A stretch of 8,156 nucleotides of DNA from Opitutaceae bacterium (GTDB taxonomy: Bacteria > Verrucomicrobiota > Verrucomicrobiia > Opitutales > Opitutaceae), in assembly GCA_009919985.1 (NCBI GenBank), contig RGAX01000122.1:1-8156 (forward strand). Direction: 5' to 3'. Position numbers and translations under genes: made by a program. The notes beneath the pieces are model-generated. The model did not search any database. It was given only the letters and a program-made list of their open reading frames with translations, and had not been told where the DNA came from. This document shows positions 1 through 6,579 of the stretch, one piece after another. Each line of letters opens with the position of its first letter. The first letter of the stretch is position 1.

Positions 1-28
1 GTGCTCTAACCAACTGAGCTATGGCCGC
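1..28 (-). tRNA. 5' part of a tRNA gene, truncated by window edge
   Basis: Read on the minus strand from position 28, the sequence has the layout of a tRNA 5' half. There is a 7-nt acceptor strand GCGGCCA (28-22), the TA of positions 8-9 (21-20), D-stem GCTC (19-16), D-loop AGTTGGTTA with the GG pair (15-7), D-stem GAGC (6-3), then AC. The gene leaves the window before the anticodon, so the amino acid cannot be assigned. It lies on the same strand as the ABC importer and 87 nt downstream of the permease stop. An unprocessed transcript that read through the importer operon would enter it. Confidence 0.88.
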
Positions 29-88
29 CGTGCAGAGGGGAAGAAATTCGCGAGCTGCCTTCACCCTGTCAAGGCCCAGTTCGAATTT

Positions 89-106
89 GCCCGGGCTTAG
101 ACGGGC
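89..106 (-). terminator. Weak stem-loop after the permease gene (possible terminator)
   Basis: On the minus strand, GCCCG (106-102) can pair with CGGGC (93-89) across an 8-nt loop, 10 nt after the permease stop codon. The stem is followed by AAATTCG rather than a run of T. It is therefore not a canonical intrinsic terminator, and the stem could form by chance. It is the only candidate 3' end between the importer operon and the tRNA. Confidence 0.22.
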
Positions 107-115
107 GAGGCACAC

Positions 116-1075
116 TCAGGTCTGACGACCCTGACGCAACCGATCGAGGAACACCGCCACGATGATCACCAAACCAATAATGATTTCCTGAAAATAAGTC
201 GGCCAACCCATTTGCTGCGAACCGTTGCGCAACACCGCCATAATTAAGGCTCCGATCATTGAACCCAAAATGGTACCGACCCCGCCATTCAAACTCGCCC
301 CGCCGATGATCACTGAAGCGATGATATCCAATTCGAGTCCCACCGCGACCGTCGGATCGCCCTGGCGCAAACGAGAGAGCTGAAAAAGCCCGGCTAAACC
401 GAAGAACGCTCCAGCGAGCGCGTAGATCGTTATTTTCAAACGTGTCGTGGTGATGCCGCAAAGACGCGCCGTGGCTTCATTGGAGCCCAGGGCAAAAATA
501 TGGCGGCCGAATACCGTGTTGCGCAGCACCAACGCAGTAAGCATAGCGAGCAATAGGGCAACCCACACACCCGTGGGCAACGCACGGCTAAATGGGTCGA
601 CCGTCGTCATCCAACCATTGATGGGAGAACTGTCGTAATTAACCGTCTGGTTATCCGCCATCCACTTGGCCGTACCACGCGCCACGCCCAAAGAGCCGAG
701 CGTAATAATAAAAGGCGTCATCCGCAGCCCAGCGATGGCCGCACCATTCAAAAGTCCGATCAAGGCCCCCGTCCCTACCGTGGCTAGCAACACCGGAAAT
801 GGTGCCCAACCGCGCTGGATCAACATCGCCCCAGTCACACTGGTGAGCGCGATACTCGATCCGACGGACAGATCAATGCCACCACTTACAATAATCATCG
901 TCATCCCGAGCGCACCGATAGCCACGATCACTGTCTGCGTAAAAATAATTTTGAAATTATTATACGTCAGGAAAAACTCGCGCGTCTCCGCAGGAATCGA
1001 GAACAACACGATCACAAGAATGAGCCCGATAAACGGGCCGCCTTTGGCGAGGGATTTTTTTAAAACAGCTTTCAT
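116..1075 (-). CDS. Sugar ABC transporter permease, RbsC/MglC/XylH type
   Basis: Inner-membrane permease of a carbohydrate importer (BPD_transp_2 family), 319 aa, normal length for the family. It would form the membrane dimer that receives sugar from the periplasmic binding protein encoded upstream. Visible features are many hydrophobic segments, the family motif GGIDLSVGS at residues 65-73, the cytoplasmic coupling segment ALGSNEATARLCGI at 195-208, and the glycine-rich IIGGASLNGGVGT at 257-269 followed by the last helices. The ATG at 1075 begins 8 nt after the ATPase stop, which suggests translational coupling. No Shine-Dalgarno is visible (TTTTTCTG precedes the ATG). It is the last gene of the three-gene importer. 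The substrate (ribose, galactose, xylose, rhamnose or another) cannot be told from the sequence. Confidence 0.93.
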   Translation of the reverse strand: MKAVLKKSLAKGGPFIGLILVIVLFSIPAETREFFLTYNNFKIIFTQTVIVAIGALGMTMIIVSGGIDLSVGSSIALTSVTGAMLIQRGWAPFPVLLATVGTGALIGLLNGAAIAGLRMTPFIITLGSLGVARGTAKWMADNQTVNYDSSPINGWMTTVDPFSRALPTGVWVALLLAMLTALVLRNTVFGRHIFALGSNEATARLCGITTTRLKITIYALAGAFFGLAGLFQLSRLRQGDPTVAVGLELDIIASVIIGGASLNGGVGTILGSMIGALIMAVLRNGSQQMGWPTYFQEIIIGLVIIVAVFLDRLRQGRQT

Positions 1076-1083
1076 CAGAAAAA

Positions 1084-2577
1084 TTAGCCCGCACTACCGG
1101 TTGCCACGCGCATGATCTCGGCCTCGGTCCAATCACCGCGCGGCCGCACTGCCAGCAATTCGCCACGGCACATGACGCCAATCGTATCACACAGACCGAG
1201 CAATTCAGGCAAATACGAGCTCACGACGACCACTGCTTTACCCGCCGCGGCAAGCTCACTTACAAGTTGGTAAATTTGCGCTTTGCTACCGACGTCAATG
1301 CCGCGCGTCGGTTCATCGAGCAGGAAAATTCGGGCGGGGTGTTCCAGCAAGCGAGCCAAAGCCACTTTCTGTTGGTTACCGCCCGAGAGTTGCCCAATCG
1401 TTTGCCCGGAGTCCTGGCATTTCACGCGCAGTTCATCGACCCAACGCTGAGCGACAGCGCGCTGACGCGGGCCATTGATCCAACCCCAACGACCCAAGCG
1501 ATTCATCTTTGTGAGCGTGAGGTTGTCGGCGATGGATTGGTTCAACATGAGGCCCTCTTCCTTGCGATTCTCGCTGAGAAAGCCGATGCCCTGCAACCAG
1601 CGCTCACGCGGGCCGCTCATACTTGCGGGAGCGCCCACGACGCAGACTTCGCCAGCGGCTAATTCATCTAAACCAAAAATCGCCCGCAACAGATCGGTAC
1701 GCCCGGCGCCAATCAAACCCCCGAGCCCGAAAACTTCGCCGGCCCGAATTTGCAGCGTGGCGCGTTTTAAACGTGGTTCACTGGCTGCGGCCTTTACCTC
1801 GATTACCACCGCACCGGGCGCGTGCGCAGTGCGCGGATAAAGATCTTTAACCTCTCGTCCCGTCATGAGCGTCACAAGGTGATCGAGACTCGCCTCGGAC
1901 ATGAAACCAGTGCCGACGGTTTCACCATCTTTGAGCACAGTGTAACGATCCGCGATCTGGCGGCATTCTTCGAGAAAATGACTAATGTAGATCACACTCA
2001 CGCCTTGTTTACGAAGGCGGTGGATTGTTGCGAAAAGTTTTTCCGTATCCGCCTGCGTAAGGCTGCTGGTTGGCTCATCCATGATGAGCACTTGGGGCTG
2101 AATCAGCAGGGCGCGGGCGATTTCGATGATCTGTTGCTCAGCGATAGAAAACTCGCCCGCCGCCCGATCGAGATCGAGTCCTTCGTGGCCGAGTTGAGCG
2201 AGCGCAGCCTGCGCGCGGGCCCGCGAGGAACGTCCATCCACCCAACCCAGTCGCGTGGATTCAGCCCCGAGAAGAATATTTTCCTGCGCGCTAAGATGCA
2301 GAGCGAGGTTGAGCTCTTGGTAAATCATCGCGACGCCTTTGAGGCGCGCGTCGTGAGGATTTTCCGGTTCATATGCCACTCCGCTCAACTGCATCGTACC
2401 CGCGTCGGCCCGGTGGGCGCCGCTAAGCACTTTCATGAGTGTACTTTTACCAGCTCCATTCTCGCCGATCAATGCATGGACTTCACCCGGCGCGATCTCT
2501 AGCGACACACGTTTTAAGGCGCGCGTGGCGCCAAAAGATTTCTGGATGCCGTCGAGGCGGAGGCGTACGGCAGACAT
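1084..2577 (-). CDS. Sugar ABC transporter ATPase with two ABC domains, RbsA/MglA/XylG type
   Basis: Cytoplasmic ATPase of the importer, 497 aa, with two fused nucleotide-binding domains. Domain 1 has Walker A GENGAGKST (38-46), Q-loop Gln87, the family signature variant FSIAEQQ (143-149), Walker B VLIMDEP (163-169) and H-loop His200. Domain 2 has the degenerate Walker A GLIGAGRTD (287-295) with Arg in place of the catalytic Lys, ENRKEEGL (336-343), signature LSGGNQQK (397-404) and Walker B IFLLDEPTRGID (417-428). The H-loop position of domain 2 reads VSSYLPE, without His. A degenerate second site is usual for this family, so domain 1 likely carries most of the hydrolysis. The gene begins 93 nt after the binding-protein stop, behind a hairpin, and has no clear Shine-Dalgarno. 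Confidence 0.95.
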   Translation of the reverse strand: MSAVRLRLDGIQKSFGATRALKRVSLEIAPGEVHALIGENGAGKSTLMKVLSGAHRADAGTMQLSGVAYEPENPHDARLKGVAMIYQELNLALHLSAQENILLGAESTRLGWVDGRSSRARAQAALAQLGHEGLDLDRAAGEFSIAEQQIIEIARALLIQPQVLIMDEPTSSLTQADTEKLFATIHRLRKQGVSVIYISHFLEECRQIADRYTVLKDGETVGTGFMSEASLDHLVTLMTGREVKDLYPRTAHAPGAVVIEVKAAASEPRLKRATLQIRAGEVFGLGGLIGAGRTDLLRAIFGLDELAAGEVCVVGAPASMSGPRERWLQGIGFLSENRKEEGLMLNQSIADNLTLTKMNRLGRWGWINGPRQRAVAQRWVDELRVKCQDSGQTIGQLSGGNQQKVALARLLEHPARIFLLDEPTRGIDVGSKAQIYQLVSELAAAGKAVVVVSSYLPELLGLCDTIGVMCRGELLAVRPRGDWTEAEIMRVATGSAG

Positions 2578-2635
2578 CAGGACAAAGTGGATTCCAAGAG
2601 GTTTTTTAAATTACAGCGAGTGCCACGAAGGCGCG

Positions 2636-2657
2636 GGCTCGGGACGGTACCCGAGCC
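2636..2657 (-). other. Strong intra-operon hairpin between binding-protein and ATPase genes
   Basis: GGCTCGGG (2636-2643) and CCCGAGCC (2650-2657) form a perfect 8-bp, GC-rich stem with a 6-nt loop. It begins 13 nt after the binding-protein stop codon at 2671. No T-run follows on the minus strand, so it is unlikely to end transcription fully by the intrinsic route. In other binding-protein-dependent importers, stem-loops here protect the 3' end of the binding-protein mRNA and lower expression of the downstream membrane genes. The same role is inferred here. Confidence 0.6.
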
Positions 2658-2670
2658 GTAGCCCAGCCGA

Positions 2671-3648
2671 TTACTTGAGATATTTGCTTAGCGGCGGATT
2701 CACGATCTCGGCCATAGCGGGATCGTTGAAATTGGCCTTGGTGACGAAGCCTACGCCCGTGTCGATCTGCACTGGGACTTTTTCACCACGGATCGCCGCG
2801 ACGACGGTCTTCACTCCGAGGTAGCCCATGTTCATGGGATTTTGTACGACGAGGCCGTCGATATCGCCCGACTTGAGACCAGCATTGAGGGTTTCACCTG
2901 AGTCGAAGCCGACAAATTTAACCTTCCCCGCCAGACCGGCATCGCGGAGGGCAAGCAACATGCCCGCGGTGGTGGATTCGTTGCAGGTATAAACACCGGT
3001 GACTTCTCGGCCGTAGCGACTGATCAAATTTTCCGAAACTTGTTTGGCCGTGTCTCGGGTGACGCCCGCGTGTTGATCGGTCGAGAGGAGGCGCACAGCG
3101 GGAAAATCTTTCTTCATGACTTCGAGGAAACCTTCCTCGCGTTCCTCGGTACTGGCGGAGCCGACAGCGAGGCGGAGCATGATGACATTGCCCTTGCCGC
3201 CGATGAGGCGTCCGAGATTACGCGCAGCAATACGGCCGCCTTCGCGATTATCGGTCGAGACGTAGCTGGTGATAGCCTTGCTGGCGAGGGCTGAGTCGAT
3301 GATGACGACAGGGATTTTTCCGCGGCGCGCGGTTTCGACCGGCGCAACGAGCGCTTTATTGTCGAGGGGCGCGAGCACGATGCCGTCGACACGGCGGCCG
3401 ACGAAGTTTTCTACGACTTGGATTTGTTGCTCACGGTCATCTTCCTTCAACGGGCCTTTCCAGATGATGTTTACAGCGATGCCTTGAGCGGCGAGTTCGA
3501 CCTTCGCCTTCTCGGCGCCCGCGTGAATGGATTTCCAGAATTCATGGGTCGTACCTTTGGGGATGACGGCGATTTGATAAGTATCAGCCGCCGAGGCCAG
3601 AGCAGCGACAGCGAGGAAGGCGAGAGTAGCGAACAGGGGTTTTTTCAT
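2671..3648 (-). CDS. Periplasmic sugar-binding protein of the ABC importer
   Basis: Periplasmic solute receptor of the Peripla_BP_4 (ribose/galactose-binding type) family, 325 aa from the chosen start. MKKPLFATLAFLAVAALASA is a clear Sec signal peptide with likely cleavage after ASA (residues 18-20). No lipobox Cys is present, so the mature protein should be soluble. The two-lobe fold is marked by IAVIPKGTTHEFW (26-38), VDGIVLAPLDN (87-97), TEEREEGF (167-174, comparable to ARERGEGF in RbsB), TCNEST (221-226) and FVGFDSGET (245-253). An in-frame ATG 13 codons upstream (3687) is rejected. It would put a poorly hydrophobic tail before the signal peptide and lies about 10 nt from the predicted transcription start. 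Neither start has a Shine-Dalgarno; the 12 nt before the ATG are pyrimidine-rich. First gene of the operon; ligand unknown. Confidence 0.92.
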   Translation of the reverse strand: MKKPLFATLAFLAVAALASAADTYQIAVIPKGTTHEFWKSIHAGAEKAKVELAAQGIAVNIIWKGPLKEDDREQQIQVVENFVGRRVDGIVLAPLDNKALVAPVETARRGKIPVVIIDSALASKAITSYVSTDNREGGRIAARNLGRLIGGKGNVIMLRLAVGSASTEEREEGFLEVMKKDFPAVRLLSTDQHAGVTRDTAKQVSENLISRYGREVTGVYTCNESTTAGMLLALRDAGLAGKVKFVGFDSGETLNAGLKSGDIDGLVVQNPMNMGYLGVKTVVAAIRGEKVPVQIDTGVGFVTKANFNDPAMAEIVNPPLSKYLK

Positions 3649-3683
3649 GGGGGAGAATGAAAGATTAAAACAGAGAGTTACTA

Positions 3684-3698
3684 GCATCGGGGCGATGC
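3684..3698 (-). promoter_or_regulatory. Candidate operator palindrome at the importer promoter
   Basis: GCATCG (3684-3689) and CGATGC (3693-3698) are perfect inverted repeats around GGG. They sit immediately downstream of the predicted -10 and over the expected transcription start. That position suits a repressor operator or a short 5' mRNA hairpin. No regulator gene is present in the window, and the sequence does not match the LacI-family consensus with a central CG. Confidence 0.4.
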
Positions 3699-3704
3699 CG
3701 AAAT

Positions 3705-3732
3705 TTCATAAAAATCAAAATAAATCAGTCAA
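3705..3732 (-). promoter_or_regulatory. Candidate sigma70-type promoter for the sugar importer operon
   Basis: On the minus strand, TTGACT (3732-3727, 5 of 6 to TTGACA) is followed after 16 nt by TATGAA (3710-3705, 4 of 6 to TATAAT). The stretch is AT-rich compared with the surrounding genes. It would place the transcription start near 3698 and give a leader of about 50 nt before the ATG at 3648. This agrees with choosing that start over the upstream ATG at 3687. Predicted by eye only. Confidence 0.45.
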
Positions 3733-3742
3733 AACTAGAACT

Positions 3743-3758
3743 GAGAATGGATATTCTC
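3743..3758. repeat. Inverted repeat in the divergent intergenic region
   Basis: GAGAAT (3743-3748) and ATTCTC (3753-3758) are perfect inverted repeats separated by GGAT. They lie 10 bp upstream of the predicted -35 of the importer promoter and about 100 bp before elyC. The position suits an activator or regulator site acting on either divergent unit. A 6-bp arm can also arise by chance. The remainder of 3649-3860 shows no open reading frame I would call. Confidence 0.3.
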
Positions 3759-3826
3759 GACCGTGATGGGGTCAATCTCGGCTTAAGCAGCCTTGTTTGA
3801 AAAAACTCCAGCGCAACGCTCGGAGC

Positions 3827-3847
3827 TCGCCGTTCCAAGCACGGCGA
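3827..3847 (+). other. Stem-loop just upstream of elyC
   Basis: TCGCCGT (3827-3833) and ACGGCGA (3841-3847) form a perfect 7-bp stem with a 7-nt loop ending 13 nt before the elyC ATG. If transcribed, it would sit where the initiating ribosome loads and could limit translation. No riboswitch class is recognised. Confidence 0.35.
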
Positions 3848-3860
3848 CTTTGCTTGATGC

Positions 3861-4646
3861 ATGTTCGAGTTAAAGAAATTCATTTCGTTCTGGCTGATGC
3901 CGCTGCGTTTTTGCCTGACGCTACTCACAGCAGGATTGATTTTATTAATGTTTACGCGGCGAGCTCGACTGGCCCGTGGGCTGTTGGTCACGGGTGTGAT
4001 CTTATTGGTGTTATTCGGCAATAAAATGGTGAGTGTAGCCCTCGTGCGACCCATCGAGTCCACGTTCCCCCCGATTCCGGAACTGATCGTAGGCCAAAGT
4101 GTGCCACCCGATCTAGCGCGCTGTAGGTACGTGGTGGTGCTTGGCAGCGGCCATAGTGACGCGCCTGGATTCTCGGCTAACAATCAACTCTATTCCGCCG
4201 GCTTAGCTCGTCTCGTCGAGGGCGTGCGTTTGTTAAAAGTTTTACCAGAGGCGCGGCTCGTCTTGTCCGGCGGCGGCGAACCAGGATATCCGAGCCACGC
4301 AGCTGTACTAGGACGCGTCGCAGTCCAACTAGGGGTCGAACCGGATCGGATTCTGCGCATCGAAAACGTACGCGACACCGAGGACGAGGCAAAGGCGCTA
4401 AGTGAGTTAATTGGACCCGCGCCGATTGCCCTAGTGACCACTGCTTGGCATTTGCCGCGCGCGACCGCATTATTTCGCGCCGTGGGTTTTAAGGTTCTAT
4501 CCTGCCCTACGGCTTATACGGCACGACCTAATCCCAACGCATCTTGGAGCGAATATAGTTGGAGCGTCGAATCTCTGGAGCGCAGCACTGCGGCGGTACG
4601 TGAGCGTATCGGTTTTGTTTGGCTGCTCTTGCGCGGGAAGGTTTAG
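3861..4646 (+). CDS. elyC: ElyC-like DUF218 envelope biogenesis protein
   Basis: Inner-membrane protein of the DUF218 (SanA/YdcF/ElyC) family, 261 aa, close to the length of E. coli ElyC (about 259). E. coli ElyC supports peptidoglycan and envelope assembly; its biochemical activity is not settled. The N-terminus opens with FELKKFISFWLMPL and has two TM helices at about residues 10-32 and 38-60. The ElyC hallmark RPIESTFP follows at 63-70. The DUF218 domain follows with VVVLGSG (91-97), LVLSGGGE (133-140), DTEDEA (172-177) and TTAWHLPRA (193-201). From memory, ElyC has STAE where this protein has SHAA (145-148), so a Glu often conserved in the family appears to be Ala. The gene is divergent from the importer, with no clear Shine-Dalgarno; a stem-loop precedes the ATG. 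The downstream gap to the next gene is 163 nt. Confidence 0.88.
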   Translation: MFELKKFISFWLMPLRFCLTLLTAGLILLMFTRRARLARGLLVTGVILLVLFGNKMVSVALVRPIESTFPPIPELIVGQSVPPDLARCRYVVVLGSGHSDAPGFSANNQLYSAGLARLVEGVRLLKVLPEARLVLSGGGEPGYPSHAAVLGRVAVQLGVEPDRILRIENVRDTEDEAKALSELIGPAPIALVTTAWHLPRATALFRAVGFKVLSCPTAYTARPNPNASWSEYSWSVESLERSTAAVRERIGFVWLLLRGKV

Positions 4647-4794
4647 ACCCTGCGCCCAACTAAACTGAATTTTGAGCGACCGAGTTCTCGCCCAAATCCT
4701 CGCGTTAAAGCCAACGACCAATTTGCGCGTCGGAACTGTGGGCTGATTGCTGGATTGTTTTTGATCGATAGATCCAACTTGCAAAAAACCAGCG

Positions 4795-4801
4795 AAAGGA
4801 G
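4795..4801 (+). promoter_or_regulatory. Strong Shine-Dalgarno that sets a GTG start
   Basis: AAAGGAG lies 8 nt before the GTG at 4810, an ideal spacing. It is the only strong Shine-Dalgarno before any gene in the window. It favours the GTG over the in-frame ATG at 4882, which has only C/T-rich sequence in front of it. Confidence 0.75.
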
Positions 4802-4809
4802 ACGTTAAC

Positions 4810-6543
4810 GTGTCGTTAGCTTCAACATATGAGAAACTGTTTAGCTTCTTAAACAGGTTTCTATTCCCCTCCCCTGCCGCCATGAATATAACCCCTAATC
4901 TTCGGTGCTGCCGCGCTAGATTATCCATCATCGCCGCGCTCTTTTTAAACTTAGCCTTCGCCCTGTGCTCCGTCCACGCAAACGCACCCGCGACGCCCAC
5001 TCCAGCAGAGCCGACTCCACCACCCACGGCCGCCTACACCAATCAACCGATCTACAACGAACGGGTTGAGTACTACCCCAATTACAATTCTTCGAACTAC
5101 AATAGTGGCTTCAGTAACCCAAGTTTCAGCACGACTAGTCATTACTACGCCCCGCTAGCGACCTTCATTTTTTTTCCGCCCACGCCTCCTCCTCTCGGAG
5201 GTCCCATTTTACTGTTCCGACGCTACGGCCTTAGCCAACCAGAGACCCAGCTACCGCAACTGCTCCCTTATGTAGGGGAGCCTTTCTACGCGCCCCTGAG
5301 CGCTCACTTGCACCGCGAAGATCTCTCCAAAAAACAACGCACACGCCTCGACGCCTATCAAGCCACACGCTCCGCCCAACTGATCGAACTGCACGCCAAA
5401 CTCACCGCTGTGCGCGACGCCGAACCCACCGCGCGCGCACGCACCCTCCAAGAATTCGCCACGCAACAAACTCCAATCCTCGCTGCCCTCGAAATCGAAG
5501 CTGAAGCCTTCCGCGAAAACCTGGTCAACGGCTCCTTCTTCCAGAGTGGAGCTGACTGGAATGACAACCGCACCTGGGCCCTCGGCGACGACCTCCGCTA
5601 CGAATCGCGCATTGACGAATTCAAAGTCATCCGAGCTTCCGCTTTTTTCGCCGCCGGACTCTCCCCAGCCCAGCGCCGGCTCTTGCGCGAACTCGCCATG
5701 GAACTGGACCAACCCCTAACCGAACCCACCGCTGACCTAAGCCTGGATGCGCCAAAGCCCTATTTTTTCTTCACGCCAGAGACCGCGCGGATCCGCTTGC
5801 CCGACGATCTTTCGCCGGAAATCACCGCCAAAATCGACGGCTACCAAGCCGCCAAGACCCAACTCAAATCCACCCTGCGCAACGCAATCTATAAAAACGA
5901 CCGCGCCTTCTTCAGTTTCAACCGCACCAAAGCCTTCCGCGCCCTCGCAGAGGAACAAGCCCCCGCCCTCGCCCAAATCGAAATTCATCCCCGCGCCTCT
6001 CGCCCCGCCGTCCCCATCATCTCCGAATCACTCAACAACCGCATCGCCAGCTTTCTGCGCGAAAAACAATCCCTTCAACGCACTCTTGTGGAAAAATTCG
6101 CCGCGATTAAAGCCGCCTTCCCCGAAAATCGCGTCGAATACATCCGCCTCGGCGATTCTTACGGCATCGAAATCGTCTCCAACCGACGTTCCTCGCGCGC
6201 CGAAGAAGTCAAAGTCACAGCCCTCCGCGCGGAACTCGTTCCTTTTAACGCCGATCAATCCCGCCGCGTCGCCGCTCTTAACCGCGAGAAAGACGTTATT
6301 CAAAAATCCTTACTCGAAGTAGCTAAAACCAAACTCAAAGCCGACGCCACCGCCGCCGACGTCGATGGGCTCATTAAACATTTCGCTCAAAAATTCGCCG
6401 AACAAGAAGGCTGGCAACGTTACCGGGACTACGACACCGCCGTGTTCGAACCCGGTCTGAGTCCCGAGCAACGCCGACTCCTATTTGCCGACGCGCTCGC
6501 GCAACTGGATCTACCTCTACCCCGCGGTTCCCGCGATCCATAA
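4810..6543 (+). CDS. Secreted repeat protein of unknown function with LSPxQRRLL motifs
   Basis: No family recognised; 577 aa from the GTG. Residues 36-58 form a signal-peptide-like core (LSIIAALFLNLAFALCSVHA, likely cut near HANA). Next come a Pro/Ala/Thr stretch (59-74), an Asn/Tyr/Ser-rich segment (75-113), a hydrophobic Pro-rich stretch (114-136), and a long charged, mostly helical region rich in Arg, Gln, Ala and Glu. The helical part is repetitive. DLSKKQRTRLDAYQA (171-185) matches DLSPEITAKIDGYQA (333-347), FATQQTPILAALEIE (216-230) matches LAEEQAPALAQIEIH (379-393), and GLSPAQRRLL (283-292) matches GLSPEQRRLL (549-558). These motifs resemble the LTxxQ motif of periplasmic Spy/CpxP proteins, but that link is weak. 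The likely location is periplasmic or surface. The N-terminal 24 residues before Met25 are unusual for a signal peptide. Confidence 0.85.
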   Translation: MSLASTYEKLFSFLNRFLFPSPAAMNITPNLRCCRARLSIIAALFLNLAFALCSVHANAPATPTPAEPTPPPTAAYTNQPIYNERVEYYPNYNSSNYNSGFSNPSFSTTSHYYAPLATFIFFPPTPPPLGGPILLFRRYGLSQPETQLPQLLPYVGEPFYAPLSAHLHREDLSKKQRTRLDAYQATRSAQLIELHAKLTAVRDAEPTARARTLQEFATQQTPILAALEIEAEAFRENLVNGSFFQSGADWNDNRTWALGDDLRYESRIDEFKVIRASAFFAAGLSPAQRRLLRELAMELDQPLTEPTADLSLDAPKPYFFFTPETARIRLPDDLSPEITAKIDGYQAAKTQLKSTLRNAIYKNDRAFFSFNRTKAFRALAEEQAPALAQIEIHPRASRPAVPIISESLNNRIASFLREKQSLQRTLVEKFAAIKAAFPENRVEYIRLGDSYGIEIVSNRRSSRAEEVKVTALRAELVPFNADQSRRVAALNREKDVIQKSLLEVAKTKLKADATAADVDGLIKHFAQKFAEQEGWQRYRDYDTAVFEPGLSPEQRRLLFADALAQLDLPLPRGSRDP

Positions 6544-6547
6544 AACC

Positions 6548-6579
6548 TCGAGCTGAAGCCTTATTAGGCTCCAGCTCGA
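6548..6579 (+). terminator. Stem-loop after the repeat-protein gene, likely 3' end
   Basis: TCGAGCTG-a-AGCC (6548-6560) pairs with GGCT-c-CAGCTCGA (6567-6579). This gives 12 pairs with a single A/C mismatch and a 6-nt TTATTA loop, starting 4 nt after the stop codon. A smaller hairpin follows directly (GCCGG 6581-6585 with CCGGC 6592-6596). No T-run follows, so it may terminate inefficiently or act mainly as an mRNA 3' stabiliser. The rest of 6597-6782 holds no supported gene. Confidence 0.5.

Noticed and set aside
1..120. tRNA-associated integration site at the left edge
   Set aside because: Only the tRNA 5' end is inside the window. Integration normally uses the 3' half, and no integrase or direct repeat of tRNA sequence is seen.
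1822..2502. 226-aa open frame on the plus strand opposite the ATPase gene
   Set aside because: It is antisense to a gene with all ABC ATPase motifs intact, has no recognisable domain, and matches the shadow expected of a GC-rich coding frame.
3649..3687. Upstream ATG at 3687 as the binding-protein start
   Set aside because: The signal peptide begins naturally at ATG 3648. The upstream ATG overlaps the palindrome at the predicted transcription start and has no ribosome site.
4829..4852. 8-codon ATG open frame (MRNCLAS) overlapping the start of the 4810 gene
   Set aside because: It is too far from the Shine-Dalgarno (27 nt) to be served by it, and has no attenuator-like codon run or paired hairpins.
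5747..6322. 191-aa plus-strand frame inside the repeat-protein gene
   Set aside because: It is a Pro/Ser/Ala/Lys-rich out-of-frame translation of the 4810-6543 gene with no start signal and no domain features.
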